A stretch of 64,000 nucleotides of DNA from positions 366,015 through 430,014 of the forward strand of contig JAJEFA010000010.1 of assembly GCA_022820725.1 (NCBI GenBank), given 5' to 3'. The position numbers and the translations under genes are program-made. Numbering within the stretch: position 1 is the stretch's first letter; every line of letters begins with the position of its first letter. The stretch comes from Candidatus Binatia bacterium (GTDB taxonomy: Bacteria; Desulfobacterota; Binatia; Bin18). Of this stretch, positions 8,376 to 19,231 are shown piece after piece. The notes under the pieces were generated by a model. That model searched no databases. It saw only the letters and a program-made list of their open reading frames with translations, and was not told the origin of the DNA.

Positions 8376-8762
8376 CTAGGCGCTGCTCCGTGCAGCGTCA
8401 ACGCTCCACATCCCTGAGCCATGCGCGGAGATAAACAAAAAGGCAAAACAGTAGACAACGGCCAGCTCACCCTGATTCTGAATCGGGAAGAGCGCATTCA
8501 TGCCGTGCGCCATCCAGTAGGCGGCTGCCATCAGGCCGCTACAGATAAAGGCCGCCCAGCCGGTCATCAACCCGATCATGACCAGTGCCCCGCCAACCAG
8601 TTCGATAGGACCCGCGACATAGAGGATAAACGCCGGTGCTTCCGGCGGCGGTAAAGGGAAGCCCAACAGCTTTTGGGTCCCGTGGAAAAGGAAGGTGAAT
8701 CCCAAGACGATCCGCATCAGCGCATACGTCTGTCCCCCATATGCCCCCATAAACGAAGCCAT
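8376..8762 (-). CDS. DoxX family membrane protein
   Basis: A 128-residue integral membrane protein with about four hydrophobic segments. The first carries the family landmark LRIVLGFTFLFHGTQKLLGF, and the second VAGPIELVGGALVMIGL. The family ranges from thiosulfate:quinone oxidoreductase subunits to general redox-linked membrane proteins, and this short type is uncharacterised. The ATG at 8762 has an excellent AGGAGG eight bases ahead, so the longer frame to 8822 is rejected. It stands alone between a noncoding gap and an LLM gene. Confidence 0.85.
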   Translation of the reverse strand: MASFMGAYGGQTYALMRIVLGFTFLFHGTQKLLGFPLPPPEAPAFILYVAGPIELVGGALVMIGLMTGWAAFICSGLMAAAYWMAHGMNALFPIQNQGELAVVYCFAFLFISAHGSGMWSVDAARSSA

Positions 8763-8818
8763 AGCAGCCCTCCTTTGGTCTGGAATGACTTTGTCATAGC
8801 AGTGTCGGAGACAAAACT

Positions 8819-9670
8819 TCAAGCGAACTTTTGGAGCATGGGCGCATACGCATCCAGAAACGCCCGTACCTGCTCCCGATCTTCTGTCGGGATGCGGACA
8901 ACGGTGCGGACCGCGCCGTAGTGCTGAAAGCGCTCAAGAATATGCGCCTTTGGCGCGTTGGTACAAAAATAGGTAATCGGAATGGATTGCGGGTCACGCC
9001 CAATGGACTCGGCGTACTCGTGCATTTTCGCAATCGAACCCTGCAGGTCCTCGACCGCGGCCGCAACCGGAATCCAGCCATCGCACAGATCGACAACGCG
9101 TTTGAGCGCGATTTTTGAACTCAGGCTGCCGAGCAGAATCGGCGGATGCGGCCGTGTCAACGGCTTGGGATAGGACCAGACCCGATCAAAGTTGACAAAC
9201 TCGCCGTGATACGAGGCTTCGTCTTGCGTCCATAATGCCTTCATGGCCTCAACGCGTTCGGTCAGGACGGTCCAGCGCCGATTGGGCGGCGTGCCGTGAT
9301 TGCGCATTTCTTCTTTATTCCAGCCGGCGCCGATACCGAACAGAAACCGGCCCTGTGAGAGGCGATCCAGAGAAGCGATTTGCTTTGCCTGGACAATGGG
9401 GTCGTGCTCGGTCACGAGAGAGATGCCCGTCCCCAGCTTGAGCGTCTTGGTCACCGCGGCCGCAGCCGCCAGCCCGATAAACGGATCGGACATATGGATA
9501 TATTCCTTGGGCAGCGCTCCGCCGCCGGGGAATGGGGACTCCCGGCTGGCCGGAATATGCGTATGCTCCGGCAACCACAAGGATTCATAGCCCCGCTCCT
9601 CGCAGGCGACCGCCAGCTCATCCGCGGCCATGGTGTACTCGGTGTTATAACTAAACACGCCAATATGCAT
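8819..9670 (-). CDS. Luciferase-like (LLM) F420/flavin-dependent oxidoreductase, TIGR03619-like
   Basis: A 283-residue paralogue of the LLM protein at 5703-6554. Shared segments include GVFSYNTEYTM, RGYESLWLPEHTHIPASRE, LPKEYIHMSDPF and YHGEFVNFDRVWSYPKPLT. The ATG at 9670 is preceded by AAGGAG; the in-frame extension to 10027 is low-complexity, arginine-rich and lies opposite the next gene, so it is rejected. An unrelated-subfamily LLM lies 32 bases upstream in the same direction, probably co-transcribed. Substrate unknown. Confidence 0.88.
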   Translation of the reverse strand: MHIGVFSYNTEYTMAADELAVACEERGYESLWLPEHTHIPASRESPFPGGGALPKEYIHMSDPFIGLAAAAAVTKTLKLGTGISLVTEHDPIVQAKQIASLDRLSQGRFLFGIGAGWNKEEMRNHGTPPNRRWTVLTERVEAMKALWTQDEASYHGEFVNFDRVWSYPKPLTRPHPPILLGSLSSKIALKRVVDLCDGWIPVAAAVEDLQGSIAKMHEYAESIGRDPQSIPITYFCTNAPKAHILERFQHYGAVRTVVRIPTEDREQVRAFLDAYAPMLQKFA

Positions 9671-9702
9671 ACAGACTCCTTCGCGGTTTCCGCCCTTGCT
9701 TT

Positions 9703-10761
9703 TTAGTACTTGGCCATCACCTTTTCGGCAAAGTCGGTCATCTGCCGGACCGGGTCGTCGTCCATGACCTGAAAGGCGAAATGCGACAGGCCGGCGTCTT
9801 CGAGGGCGTGGATGCGCGCAATAATCTCGTCCGGCTGGCCGATGATGGCGACCACGTCGGCCAGTTCGGGCACGATAAATTCCGCCTCGTCCTCGCGCGG
9901 ATAAATGATATGGCCCTCGTGCAGGGTGAGATGGCGTGTTTCCGCGGGGAGTTCCGCGGCGTATTTTTTGTAGCGCTCCACCCATTCCGCTACTGCCGGA
10001 ATCGGCGGCAGCAAGGCACTGCCCCACTCGACCTGGACGTGCAGGAAATTCATAATGAACGGGGCGACCAGGCTCATGATGCGCGGCGTTGCGGTTGTCT
10101 CACCAGGAGAAAGCACCGCGGTGGGGAAGAAACATTTTGAGGGCACGTCGCCCGGTGATTTGCCGCGCTTCCGGGCCGCGTCATCAATGATTGCGCGAGC
10201 CGCCCGCAGCCCGTCCGGGTCTATGCCCCAGGTGATATGACCGTCCGATTCCGAGCCGCAGTAGGCCAGGGTCTTGGGACCCAGGGCAGAGATACTGACC
10301 GTCACCGGGTCTTTGAGGTTGATATAACTGCGGTGCGGGTGCAGAAAACGGACGGCGTGCTCTTCGCCCTCTTCCTGGAGCGTTCCCGTTTCGCCGGTCA
10401 GCAGGGTCTGGATCAGGCGCACTTCCTTTTTCATCCGTGTGAGGCTGATGGGGCGCAGGCCCATAGTCAGCCGGGCGGTGTTGCCGGTGCCCACGCCTAA
10501 TTCGACCCGGCCGGGTGCGAGTTGGTTAATGGTCGCAATCGAATGGGCAATGGTTGGGGCCAGGCGCGTCGTCGGCACGGCCACACCGGTTCCGAGTCGA
10601 ATCGTGGAGGTCTTATGCGCGGCCAGGGCCATGGTCGCATAGACGTCCGAATAGATCATCTGCGAGTCGTAAAACCAGGCTTGGCGATAGCCCAGCCGCT
10701 CGGCCAATTCGATCAGTTCAAAATCGCCAACCCGCGAAGGAAAGGTCACCCCGAAATCCAT
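9703..10761 (-). CDS. Luciferase-like (LLM) oxidoreductase, methylene-H4MPT reductase-like
   Basis: A 352-residue LLM-fold protein: MDFGVTFPSRVGDFELIELA at the start, then YRQAWFYDSQMIYSDVYATM, IRLGTGVAVPTTRLAP, HSIATINQLAPGRVELGVGTG and a C-terminal IIGQPDEIIARIHALEDAG. It resembles the gene at 56526-57587 over its whole length. Members of this branch are annotated as 5,10-methylenetetrahydromethanopterin-reductase-like and are often F420 or FMN dependent; the true substrate is unknown. GAGGAG precedes the start. It leads a two-gene LLM unit with the gene at 8819. Confidence 0.87.
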   Translation of the reverse strand: MDFGVTFPSRVGDFELIELAERLGYRQAWFYDSQMIYSDVYATMALAAHKTSTIRLGTGVAVPTTRLAPTIAHSIATINQLAPGRVELGVGTGNTARLTMGLRPISLTRMKKEVRLIQTLLTGETGTLQEEGEEHAVRFLHPHRSYINLKDPVTVSISALGPKTLAYCGSESDGHITWGIDPDGLRAARAIIDDAARKRGKSPGDVPSKCFFPTAVLSPGETTATPRIMSLVAPFIMNFLHVQVEWGSALLPPIPAVAEWVERYKKYAAELPAETRHLTLHEGHIIYPREDEAEFIVPELADVVAIIGQPDEIIARIHALEDAGLSHFAFQVMDDDPVRQMTDFAEKVMAKY

Positions 10762-10905
10762 CAGCTTCTCCTCTTCGAGTGGAATGCCGCATGCATATCG
10801 GGACAGCGGGCAGAGGTCCAGCCGTTATGGGTTACTCAGCCATCGTGACGTGAGCCTGACTATGATGTACGCTCGGGTGCGGAATCACAGAGAGCAAGGA
10901 TTACT

Positions 10906-11376
10906 ATGCCTATCCGCACCGCCAGAGATGCAGACATCACGCAAATGGTCGCTATCGCAGAGACCAAGCGGATCGAGTATGAAGGATACTCACCTGTCTT
11001 TTGGCGGAAAGCGCCTGATTCATCTCCCAAACAGAAGTTGTTCTTTCAGCACCTGCTTACCAACTCCGACGTGATCGCGCTCGTTGCCGAGGTGGAAGAG
11101 ACACTCTCAGGGTTCATCATCGGCGCGGTCACGATGGCCCCTCCGATTTACAACCCTGGAGGCCTCGTTTGTATCATTGACGACTTTGCGGTTGCCAAGC
11201 TGCAGGAGAGGGACTCAGTCGGAGCGGAGCTTCTTGCGGCAGTGGAGCGTGAAGCAAAGGCTCGTGGTGCCGTACTATCGGTCGTCGTGTGCCCTCAGCG
11301 GGATCAGACGAAACGTATCATGCTACAGCAAGCTGGGGCGGCTGTCGCGTCGGAGTGGCATGTGAAGCCACTTTAG
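10906..11376 (+). CDS. GNAT family N-acetyltransferase
   Basis: A 156-residue protein with the GNAT layout: an N-terminal IRTARDADITQMVAIAET helix, an acidic strand region VIALVAEVEETLSGFIIGAV, then IIDDFAVAKL followed by the acetyl-CoA binding helix region VGAELLAAVEREAKARGA. The pyrophosphate-binding loop is atypical (LQERDSVGAELL). Substrate cannot be inferred. Start ATG at 10906 has AAGGA ahead. The next gene starts 21 bases downstream on the same strand. Confidence 0.78.
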   Translation: MPIRTARDADITQMVAIAETKRIEYEGYSPVFWRKAPDSSPKQKLFFQHLLTNSDVIALVAEVEETLSGFIIGAVTMAPPIYNPGGLVCIIDDFAVAKLQERDSVGAELLAAVEREAKARGAVLSVVVCPQRDQTKRIMLQQAGAAVASEWHVKPL

Positions 11377-11397
11377 AGCTGATCCTGAGAGCACGGC

Positions 11398-12408
11398 ATG
11401 TCTGCCCAGAGCAGTATCGACCAGGCGATCGAACATCATATCAACGGTCGCTTGGACCAGGCCCTCGGACGCTACGTGCAGGCCCTCCAAGAGGACCCGC
11501 AGACCCCGGGGGCCGCGGACCTGATATCGGCCATCCTCCGCACCTATCTGGAATTGGCCCTGGCTTTGATGAAAACAGGCCGCGATAAGGACGCGATCCG
11601 CAGCTTTCAGCGCGTCCTGGCCATACAGCCCGATGAGTCCGTGGCGCATGCTTATCTCAGTCGGCTCTTCATCTCGAACAATGATTTACCCCAGGCAACG
11701 CAGCACCTGCGCCACTATTTGCGCCTGGTGCCGGAGGATCATATCGGGGCCAGAATGCTCCTCGCCTATACGGGCGCAGAGTCAGTCCCGGAGCGACCCG
11801 CGCCGGCCTATATTACGCGCCTGTATGATAATTACGCCGCCTCGTACGACCAGAAGCTGGTTGGCAGCCTGCACTACCAGTGTCCGCAGTTGATTCGGGC
11901 GGCATTGGAGCGGCACTGCCAGGACAAAGTCGCCATTCTTGATCTGGGCTGCGGGACCGGCCTGTGTGGCCAGGCGGTCAGTTCGATGGCCACACGCCTG
12001 GATGGTGTGGACTTGTCCCCACAGATGATCGCCAAGGCCAGACAGCGCGCGGTCTATAATGAGTTGGCGGTGGGCGACCTCTATCCTTTTCTGGAGAAAA
12101 AGGCGAAGTGTTATGATGTGCTCGTTGCCGCCGGCGTGTTTGAGCATATCGGCGACCCGCGCCGCGTTTTCCGGGCTGCGTTCGGCGCACTCCGGGGCTC
12201 CGGCCTGTTCGTTTTCACGGCCGAGGACAACCCGACCCGGGAACTGAGCATCAACAGCTCCGGGTACTATATGTATGGCCGGGCCTATCTGGCAGAGCGA
12301 GCGGTACAGTGCGGATTTGCCGTCAGTTCTCTGGAATCGGTCACGCTGCGCCGTGATAACGGCGTAGCGGTCCGGGGGCTGTGTGTCGTGCTGAGCAAGA
12401 CCCCGTAG
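11398..12408 (+). CDS. TPR-repeat SAM-dependent methyltransferase
   Basis: The 336-residue product joins an N-terminal tetratricopeptide region (about 1-130) to a class I methyltransferase domain (about 140-330). TPR pieces include ALALMKTGRDKDAIRSFQRV and AHAYLSRLFISNNDLPQATQ. The SAM-binding loop ILDLGCGTGLCG and the post-loop acidic DGVDLSPQMI are clear, as is VAAGVFEHIGDP. TPR-fused methyltransferases of this type act on small molecules or proteins that are mostly unknown. It converges on clpA. Confidence 0.85.
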   Translation: MSAQSSIDQAIEHHINGRLDQALGRYVQALQEDPQTPGAADLISAILRTYLELALALMKTGRDKDAIRSFQRVLAIQPDESVAHAYLSRLFISNNDLPQATQHLRHYLRLVPEDHIGARMLLAYTGAESVPERPAPAYITRLYDNYAASYDQKLVGSLHYQCPQLIRAALERHCQDKVAILDLGCGTGLCGQAVSSMATRLDGVDLSPQMIAKARQRAVYNELAVGDLYPFLEKKAKCYDVLVAAGVFEHIGDPRRVFRAAFGALRGSGLFVFTAEDNPTRELSINSSGYYMYGRAYLAERAVQCGFAVSSLESVTLRRDNGVAVRGLCVVLSKTP

Positions 12409-12448
12409 CGAACCGGCAAAAAGAGCCGGGGATGCTGCGGGGAGTCTG

Positions 12449-14755
<2,307 letters not shown>

Positions 14756-14777
14756 GGTAAGGACTCCCGACCGCTCG

Positions 14778-15101
14778 CTAGGCTTCTTCCATACTGCACT
14801 TTAAGGGAAATTCATGTTTCTTGGCTAAACTGTCAACGCGGGAGACTTTCGCCTCCGCCACCTCGTAGGTATAGACACCGGCTACGCCAGTTCCCTGACG
14901 ATGGACGTGGAGCATGATCTGGGTGGCCTTGGTCGCGTCGTGACGAAAGACAGACTGAAGAATATAGACCACAAACTCCATGGTCGTGTAGTCATCGTTG
15001 TGCAACAGGACCTTGTAGAGCGGTGGCTTCTTGAGTTTTTTTTCCGTTTCGGTAACTACGCCGTGGTCGAGATCCGTGTCACGATCATTCTGGTTTCTCA
15101 T
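14778..15101 (-). CDS. clpS: ClpA adaptor protein ClpS
   Basis: ClpS delivers N-end-rule substrates to ClpA. The core shows the substrate-pocket signature VLLHNDDYTTMEFVVYIL and later MLHVHRQGTGVAGVYTYEVA and HEFPLKCSMEE, all diagnostic. I use the ATG at 15101 with GAGGG just ahead, giving 107 residues, the normal family length; in-frame starts at 15131 and 15227 would add an unconserved tail. It is transcribed into clpA. Confidence 0.95.
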   Translation of the reverse strand: MRNQNDRDTDLDHGVVTETEKKLKKPPLYKVLLHNDDYTTMEFVVYILQSVFRHDATKATQIMLHVHRQGTGVAGVYTYEVAEAKVSRVDSLAKKHEFPLKCSMEEA

Positions 15102-15281
15102 AACACCCTCGCACTCTTCATCTTTTTCCATACCGCGATTCGGACGCGTGCGTCTGGGTTCTCGTCCCGTCCGATTGTCACCAGAATCATTAACATAGGA
15201 TATAAGGGGACTTCTATAGGATTTCAATGCACGTTGGACTAGACTGATGCCCGCAACCGACCCCAGGAGGAATAAGGAATT

Positions 15282-17852
15282 ATGTCAAACACGTCGTCTC
15301 ATAGGCTACCCGAAACCGCGACTCCCGAACGGTATGTGATCCGTCTGACTCCCGATCTCACCCATTTTACTTTTACGGGTGAGGAAACGATCAGCATCAC
15401 CGTTCATGAGGCTACCCACACCCTCGTGCTGAACGCCTGTGAGCTAACAATTCAGCAGGTTGCGCTTGCTGATGAAACAGACGCAAGCCAGGCGGGCAGC
15501 GCGACCCTCGACGAACCGAACGAGCGGGCGGTGCTCGAGTTTCCGCAGGCCATCAGCCCCGGCCGCTATGCCTTGCGGATCGCGTTTGAAGGCGTCCTCA
15601 ACGACAAGTTACGCGGCTTTTACCGCAGCACCTATAAGGACGCCGAGGGTGCGGACGTCATCTTGGCCTCAACCCAATTTGAGTCCACCGATGCCCGGCG
15701 GGCCTTTCCGTGTTGGGATGAGCCGGCAGCCAAAGCCGTCTTTCAGGCGACGCTGGTGGTTGATGAGGAGCTGACCGCCATCTCCAATACGGCCGTTGTG
15801 AGCCAAGACCCGATCCCTGGGACGGGCAAGAAAGCGGTCGTGTTTGCCGACACGATCAAGATGTCAACCTATCTGGTGGCCTTCATCGTGGGTGAGTTTG
15901 AGGCCAGCGAAGCCGTGCATATTGACGGCACACCGCTGCGCGTGTGGGCCATACCGGGCAAACAGCACCTGACCGCCTTCGGGCGGGCCATCGGCGCCGC
16001 GTCGCTGCAATTCTTCAGCGACTACTACGGCCGGCCCTATCCCGGCGACAAGCTCGATCTGATTGCCATTCCGGATTTCGCGGCCGGGGCGATGGAGAAC
16101 CTGGGCGCCATTACGTTTCGTGAGACCGCCCTGCTCATCGATGAACAGACGGCCGCCCGGAGTGAGTTGGAACGCGTCGCGGACGTGGTTTCACACGAGA
16201 ACGCGCACATGTGGTTTGGCGATCTGGTGACCATGCGCTGGTGGAATGGAATCTGGCTCAACGAAGCTTTTGCAACGTGGGCTGAAATGATGGCCGTTGA
16301 TGCCTGGAAGCCCGAATGGCAGCGCTGGACCAGTTTTGCCGTCTCGCGGGCCGCTGCGTTGCAGGTTGACGGGCTGCGCAGCTCCCGCCCCATCGAGTTC
16401 CCGGTCGAACACCCGGACGAGGCCCAGGGCATGTTCGATATTCTGACCTATGAGAAAGGCGCCGCCATCCTGCGCATGCTGGAGCAATACCTCGGTCCCC
16501 AGGCCTTTCAGAAAGGCGTCAACCATTATCTCGGGAAACACGAATACGACAACGCCGAAACCACCGACCTGTGGGATGCATTGGAGGAAGCAACCCAACA
16601 GCCGGTCCGGTCCATGATGGATAGCTGGGTCTTTCAGGCCGGTTATCCCCTGATTTCCGTTGCAATGGACGGCTCTGAACTGGTGATTTCTCAACAGCCG
16701 TTTCATTATATGCAAAACGGCAACCAGCAGGCTGAAGACAAACGCTGGCAGGCCCCGATTTTTATCAAAGCCAAAAGAGCCGCTGAAGCCGAAACCCAGA
16801 CCGCCCTGCTGACTACTGACGAACTGCGCCTGCCCCTGTCGGAGCGGCCGGACTGGGTCGTCGTCAACGCGGGCGGGTACGGCTTTTATCGGGTCCGATA
16901 CGCCCCAGACCTGCTCGGTCAGCTCACCGCAGATATCCATGCCCAGCTCTCTCCGATCGAGCGCTTCAACCTGATCAACGATACCTGGGCGACCGCGCAG
17001 GCCGGTCTGACGCCGCTGTCCGCCTATCTCGACCTCCTGCCCGTATTCCGGGAAGAGTCAGACCACAATGTGTGGGCCGCCATTCTCGGCTCGTGTCATT
17101 ATCTCTACCGTCTGCTCGACCCGGAACAGCGTCCGGCCTTGCAGCGTCATATCCGCGAACTGCTCGCCCCGCTCACCCGGCAGTTGGGCTGGGCTCCCCA
17201 AGATGGGGAGGATGCTCTTATCAGCCAGCTCAGAGGGGAGCTACTTGGCGCGCTGGGCACCCTTGGAGACGATACGGCCACCCAAGCGCAGGCGCGCACG
17301 CTCTATACGCAGTATCGGGCCGATCGGAACGCCGTGGACCGCAATCTGGTGCCCGCGCTGGTGTCGATCCTTGCCTATACGGGCGATGCGGCAACGTATG
17401 ATGCATTTCGTCAGATCTCGCAGAACGCCGCCACGCCGCAAGAAGAGCAGCGCTATCAGTTTGCGTTGGCCAGCTTCCGTCAACCCGCCCTCTTCACCCG
17501 GACCCTGGACATGACGCTTAACGGCGAGGTTCGCACCCAGAACGCGCCCTACCTCATGCGCGCGCTGTTGATGAACACCGAGGGCCGCGAGCTGGCCTGG
17601 CAGTTTCTCCAGGAACGCTGGAGCGACATGCTGGAGAAATGGCCGGACGTGTCCATCGTCCGCATGTGCGAAGGGGTCGTCGCGCTCGTTACGCCCGAGC
17701 TTGAGGCCCAGGTCAACGCCTTCTTCACCGATCACCCCGTCCCGAACGCCGGCAAGATGATGGCTCAACACCTGGAAAAGCTGCGCGTCGCGGTTACCTG
17801 CCAGCAACGCGAGGCCGAGAACCTGCGGGGGTATTTTGAGCGGGCGGGGTAG
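15282..17852 (+). CDS. M1 family zinc aminopeptidase (ERAP/PepN type)
   Basis: An 856-residue metallopeptidase that removes N-terminal residues from peptides. It carries the substrate-anchoring GAMENLGAITFRE, the zinc site HENAH (HExxH form) followed 18 residues later by the third ligand in WLNEAFATWAE, and the YEKGA segment with the catalytic tyrosine nearby. A C-terminal ERAP1-like helical domain runs from about 520 to the end. No signal peptide is visible, so it is probably cytoplasmic. AGGAGG lies ahead of the start at 15282. A small DUF2283 gene follows immediately. Confidence 0.95.
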   Translation: MSNTSSHRLPETATPERYVIRLTPDLTHFTFTGEETISITVHEATHTLVLNACELTIQQVALADETDASQAGSATLDEPNERAVLEFPQAISPGRYALRIAFEGVLNDKLRGFYRSTYKDAEGADVILASTQFESTDARRAFPCWDEPAAKAVFQATLVVDEELTAISNTAVVSQDPIPGTGKKAVVFADTIKMSTYLVAFIVGEFEASEAVHIDGTPLRVWAIPGKQHLTAFGRAIGAASLQFFSDYYGRPYPGDKLDLIAIPDFAAGAMENLGAITFRETALLIDEQTAARSELERVADVVSHENAHMWFGDLVTMRWWNGIWLNEAFATWAEMMAVDAWKPEWQRWTSFAVSRAAALQVDGLRSSRPIEFPVEHPDEAQGMFDILTYEKGAAILRMLEQYLGPQAFQKGVNHYLGKHEYDNAETTDLWDALEEATQQPVRSMMDSWVFQAGYPLISVAMDGSELVISQQPFHYMQNGNQQAEDKRWQAPIFIKAKRAAEAETQTALLTTDELRLPLSERPDWVVVNAGGYGFYRVRYAPDLLGQLTADIHAQLSPIERFNLINDTWATAQAGLTPLSAYLDLLPVFREESDHNVWAAILGSCHYLYRLLDPEQRPALQRHIRELLAPLTRQLGWAPQDGEDALISQLRGELLGALGTLGDDTATQAQARTLYTQYRADRNAVDRNLVPALVSILAYTGDAATYDAFRQISQNAATPQEEQRYQFALASFRQPALFTRTLDMTLNGEVRTQNAPYLMRALLMNTEGRELAWQFLQERWSDMLEKWPDVSIVRMCEGVVALVTPELEAQVNAFFTDHPVPNAGKMMAQHLEKLRVAVTCQQREAENLRGYFERAG

Positions 17853-17859
17853 CGTATCA

Positions 17860-18066
17860 ATGAAGCAACGGAAATTGCGTTATCACTACGATCGTGAAGC
17901 GGATGTCATGTATTTTTACTTCCATCGTCCGCGAAAAGCGAAAACCGTGGAGTTGAATGCAGACTTTCTGCTGCGGCTTGACCCGATGACTGGAGAAGTC
18001 GCCGGTCTGACCGTCATCAGCTTCTCGCAACATTTTTCGTTCTTAACAAGGAAAAGTACCAGATGA
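17860..18066 (+). CDS. DUF2283 family small protein
   Basis: A 68-residue protein with the DUF2283 pattern: HYDREADVMYFYFHRPRKA, then LNADFLLRLDP and VAGLTVISFSQHF. The family is widespread and often lies beside toxin-antitoxin or small-gene clusters, with no known activity. The ATG at 17860 lies eight bases after the aminopeptidase stop, so translation may be coupled. A BrnT/BrnA-type pair converges from the other strand. Confidence 0.75.
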   Translation: MKQRKLRYHYDREADVMYFYFHRPRKAKTVELNADFLLRLDPMTGEVAGLTVISFSQHFSFLTRKSTR

Positions 18067-18127
18067 CGGTGAAGTAGAAACCAAGACAATTATCAAGACC
18101 CTGCTGGCAGCCTGAACCCCAAAAGAG

Positions 18128-18328
18128 TCAACTCAATTCCTCAAGCAGTTCCACTTCTTTTTTGACGAGGTGGTTCACTATCTCGCCCAGCTCTTTGCCC
18201 GTCTTCTCGGCGATCTGTTCAAGCTGATGCTGGAGCTTTGTGTCAAGGTAAATGGGCAGCCGCAATTCGGCCCCCTTGCGATAAAACTTTCCTCTCTCGG
18301 CCTTGGAAAAATCGTATTCACGTTTCAT
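18128..18328 (-). CDS. BrnA/CopG-type antitoxin
   Basis: A 66-residue ribbon-helix-helix-type antitoxin candidate. The strand ELRLPIYLDTKLQHQLEQIA followed by KTGKELGEIVNHLVKK is typical of the DNA-binding fold, and the N-terminal FSKAERGKFYRKG matches BrnA-like antitoxins. It lies three bases after a BrnT-type toxin gene and should bind both the toxin and the operon promoter. The toxin-first order is usual for BrnT/BrnA. Confidence 0.8.
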   Translation of the reverse strand: MKREYDFSKAERGKFYRKGAELRLPIYLDTKLQHQLEQIAEKTGKELGEIVNHLVKKEVELLEELS

Positions 18329-18331
18329 TGC

Positions 18332-18637
18332 CTATTTTCCTTCGTACTGTCTGGCTTCTCGCTTATTTGCTTTGCGCGCTGAGATCAAACGTATATGTAC
18401 ATCTGCCAATGTCTCTTCTCGATACGTGTGACAAACAACGAGCAAATTGCCCGTTCGATCTATCCCAAGAGTGACCCATCGATCCTCATCCTGACTGTGC
18501 TCCTCATCAAACACAGAGAGGGCTTGGGGATCAAGAAAGATGGTAGCAGCCCGATCAAAGGGAACGCCATGGTCTTTCAGGTTCCGTTGGGCTTTGACGG
18601 GATCCCACTCAAATTGATACTGGAACGGGCCGGCCAC
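18332..18637 (-). CDS. brnT: BrnT-type ribonuclease toxin
   Basis: A 101-residue BrnT family protein. Landmarks are FEWDPVKAQRNLKDHGVPFD, a middle ATIFLDPQALSVFDEEHSQD, then RWVTLGIDRTGNLLVVCHTY and the C-terminal IRLISARKANKREARQYE. BrnT is a RelE-fold endoribonuclease that blocks translation and is neutralised by BrnA. The start is a GTG at 18637, since a stop lies a few codons upstream and no later start fits; the ribosome-binding site is weak. The antitoxin follows three bases downstream. Confidence 0.86.
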   Translation of the reverse strand: MAGPFQYQFEWDPVKAQRNLKDHGVPFDRAATIFLDPQALSVFDEEHSQDEDRWVTLGIDRTGNLLVVCHTYREETLADVHIRLISARKANKREARQYEGK

Positions 18638-18710
18638 TGCAGAATAATTTCACGAAACAGAAGATAGGCCAAGAGATCGTAAAGAGAGTGAAGGTTTGCC
18701 TTGGTGGGGT

Positions 18711-18736
18711 GTCGGATTACGCTACGCTAATCCGCC
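18711..18736. repeat. Short palindromic repeat, GTCGGATTACGC family, copy 1
   Basis: An imperfect palindrome whose arms are GGATTA and TAATCC around a GC-rich centre. A near-identical copy lies at 59788-59813. It sits at the 3' end of the split nuclease gene and may fold as an RNA hairpin there. Similar units are scattered in many proteobacterial genomes. Confidence 0.7.
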
Positions 18737-19212
18737 TTACGGCTCAGTCCGTAAACGGAAGAAGTCTGTTTGAACATACTTTTTGTACTTTTCCTTCACA
18801 TATTCCTTAGGTTCCCCAGTATCCTTATTCTTACGTCTTCCATTGAACAACAATGTGCATTTACCCGCGTTTTTACCCGCTTTATTTTGAGTTGCTTCCA
18901 TTAGAAACTCGTCGGAACTCATAATCCACGTGGTGTCCAGACGTTCGGAATAAAAAACAAACCAATAGTCAGGGCGCTGCTCATGTTTTATTGCAGCAAA
19001 CCTACCAGCATCTCCTAATTCGGCATCTTTTTTGACCGTGCTTTGATCTGAATTTCGATAAATCTACCGTCCGGTCTTTTGACAACGGCGTCAACCGTAT
19101 TATCATCTACAAGCGGCAGATAGACATCCAAGCCTTCCTTGAGCATCTGCCCTACTATCCAATATTCGATACGCTTTCCAAATGCGGATGAATTCCGAAA
19201 CGGTCTTCCCAT
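18737..19212 (-). pseudogene. PD-(D/E)XK-like nuclease gene split by a -1 frameshift at A-AAA-AAG
   Basis: From the ATG at 19212 the first frame encodes RNSSAFGKRIEYWIVGQML, VDAVVKRPDGRFIEIQIKAR and then stops at 19015. The D, E and IQIK spacing suggests a PD-(D/E)XK nuclease core. The -1 frame continues without interruption from the slippery sequence on the minus strand (19027-19033): DAELGDAGRFAAIKHEQRPD, WFVFYSERLDTTWIMSSDEF, and on to a stop at 18737, giving about 158 residues in all. The join is exactly where A-AAA-AAG lies in frame. Either one A has been lost, or ribosomes slip here as in dnaX. The G+C content is lower than its neighbours, hinting at transfer. Confidence 0.7.
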
Positions 19213-19231
19213 AACGACCTCCTCCCGGTTG

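Noticed and set aside
9671..10027. N-terminal extension of the LLM gene at 8819
   Set aside because: The extra 119 residues are arginine-rich and lie within the coding sequence of the upstream LLM gene; the ATG at 9670 has a good ribosome-binding site.
12413..12429. Small CCGGC/GCCGG hairpin between the methyltransferase and clpA
   Set aside because: Only five pairs and no T-run; could form by chance in G+C-rich DNA.
18638..18710. Possible extra antitoxin or promoter sequence upstream of brnT
   Set aside because: No reading frame or convincing promoter motif could be made out, and a stop codon lies just ahead of the GTG.
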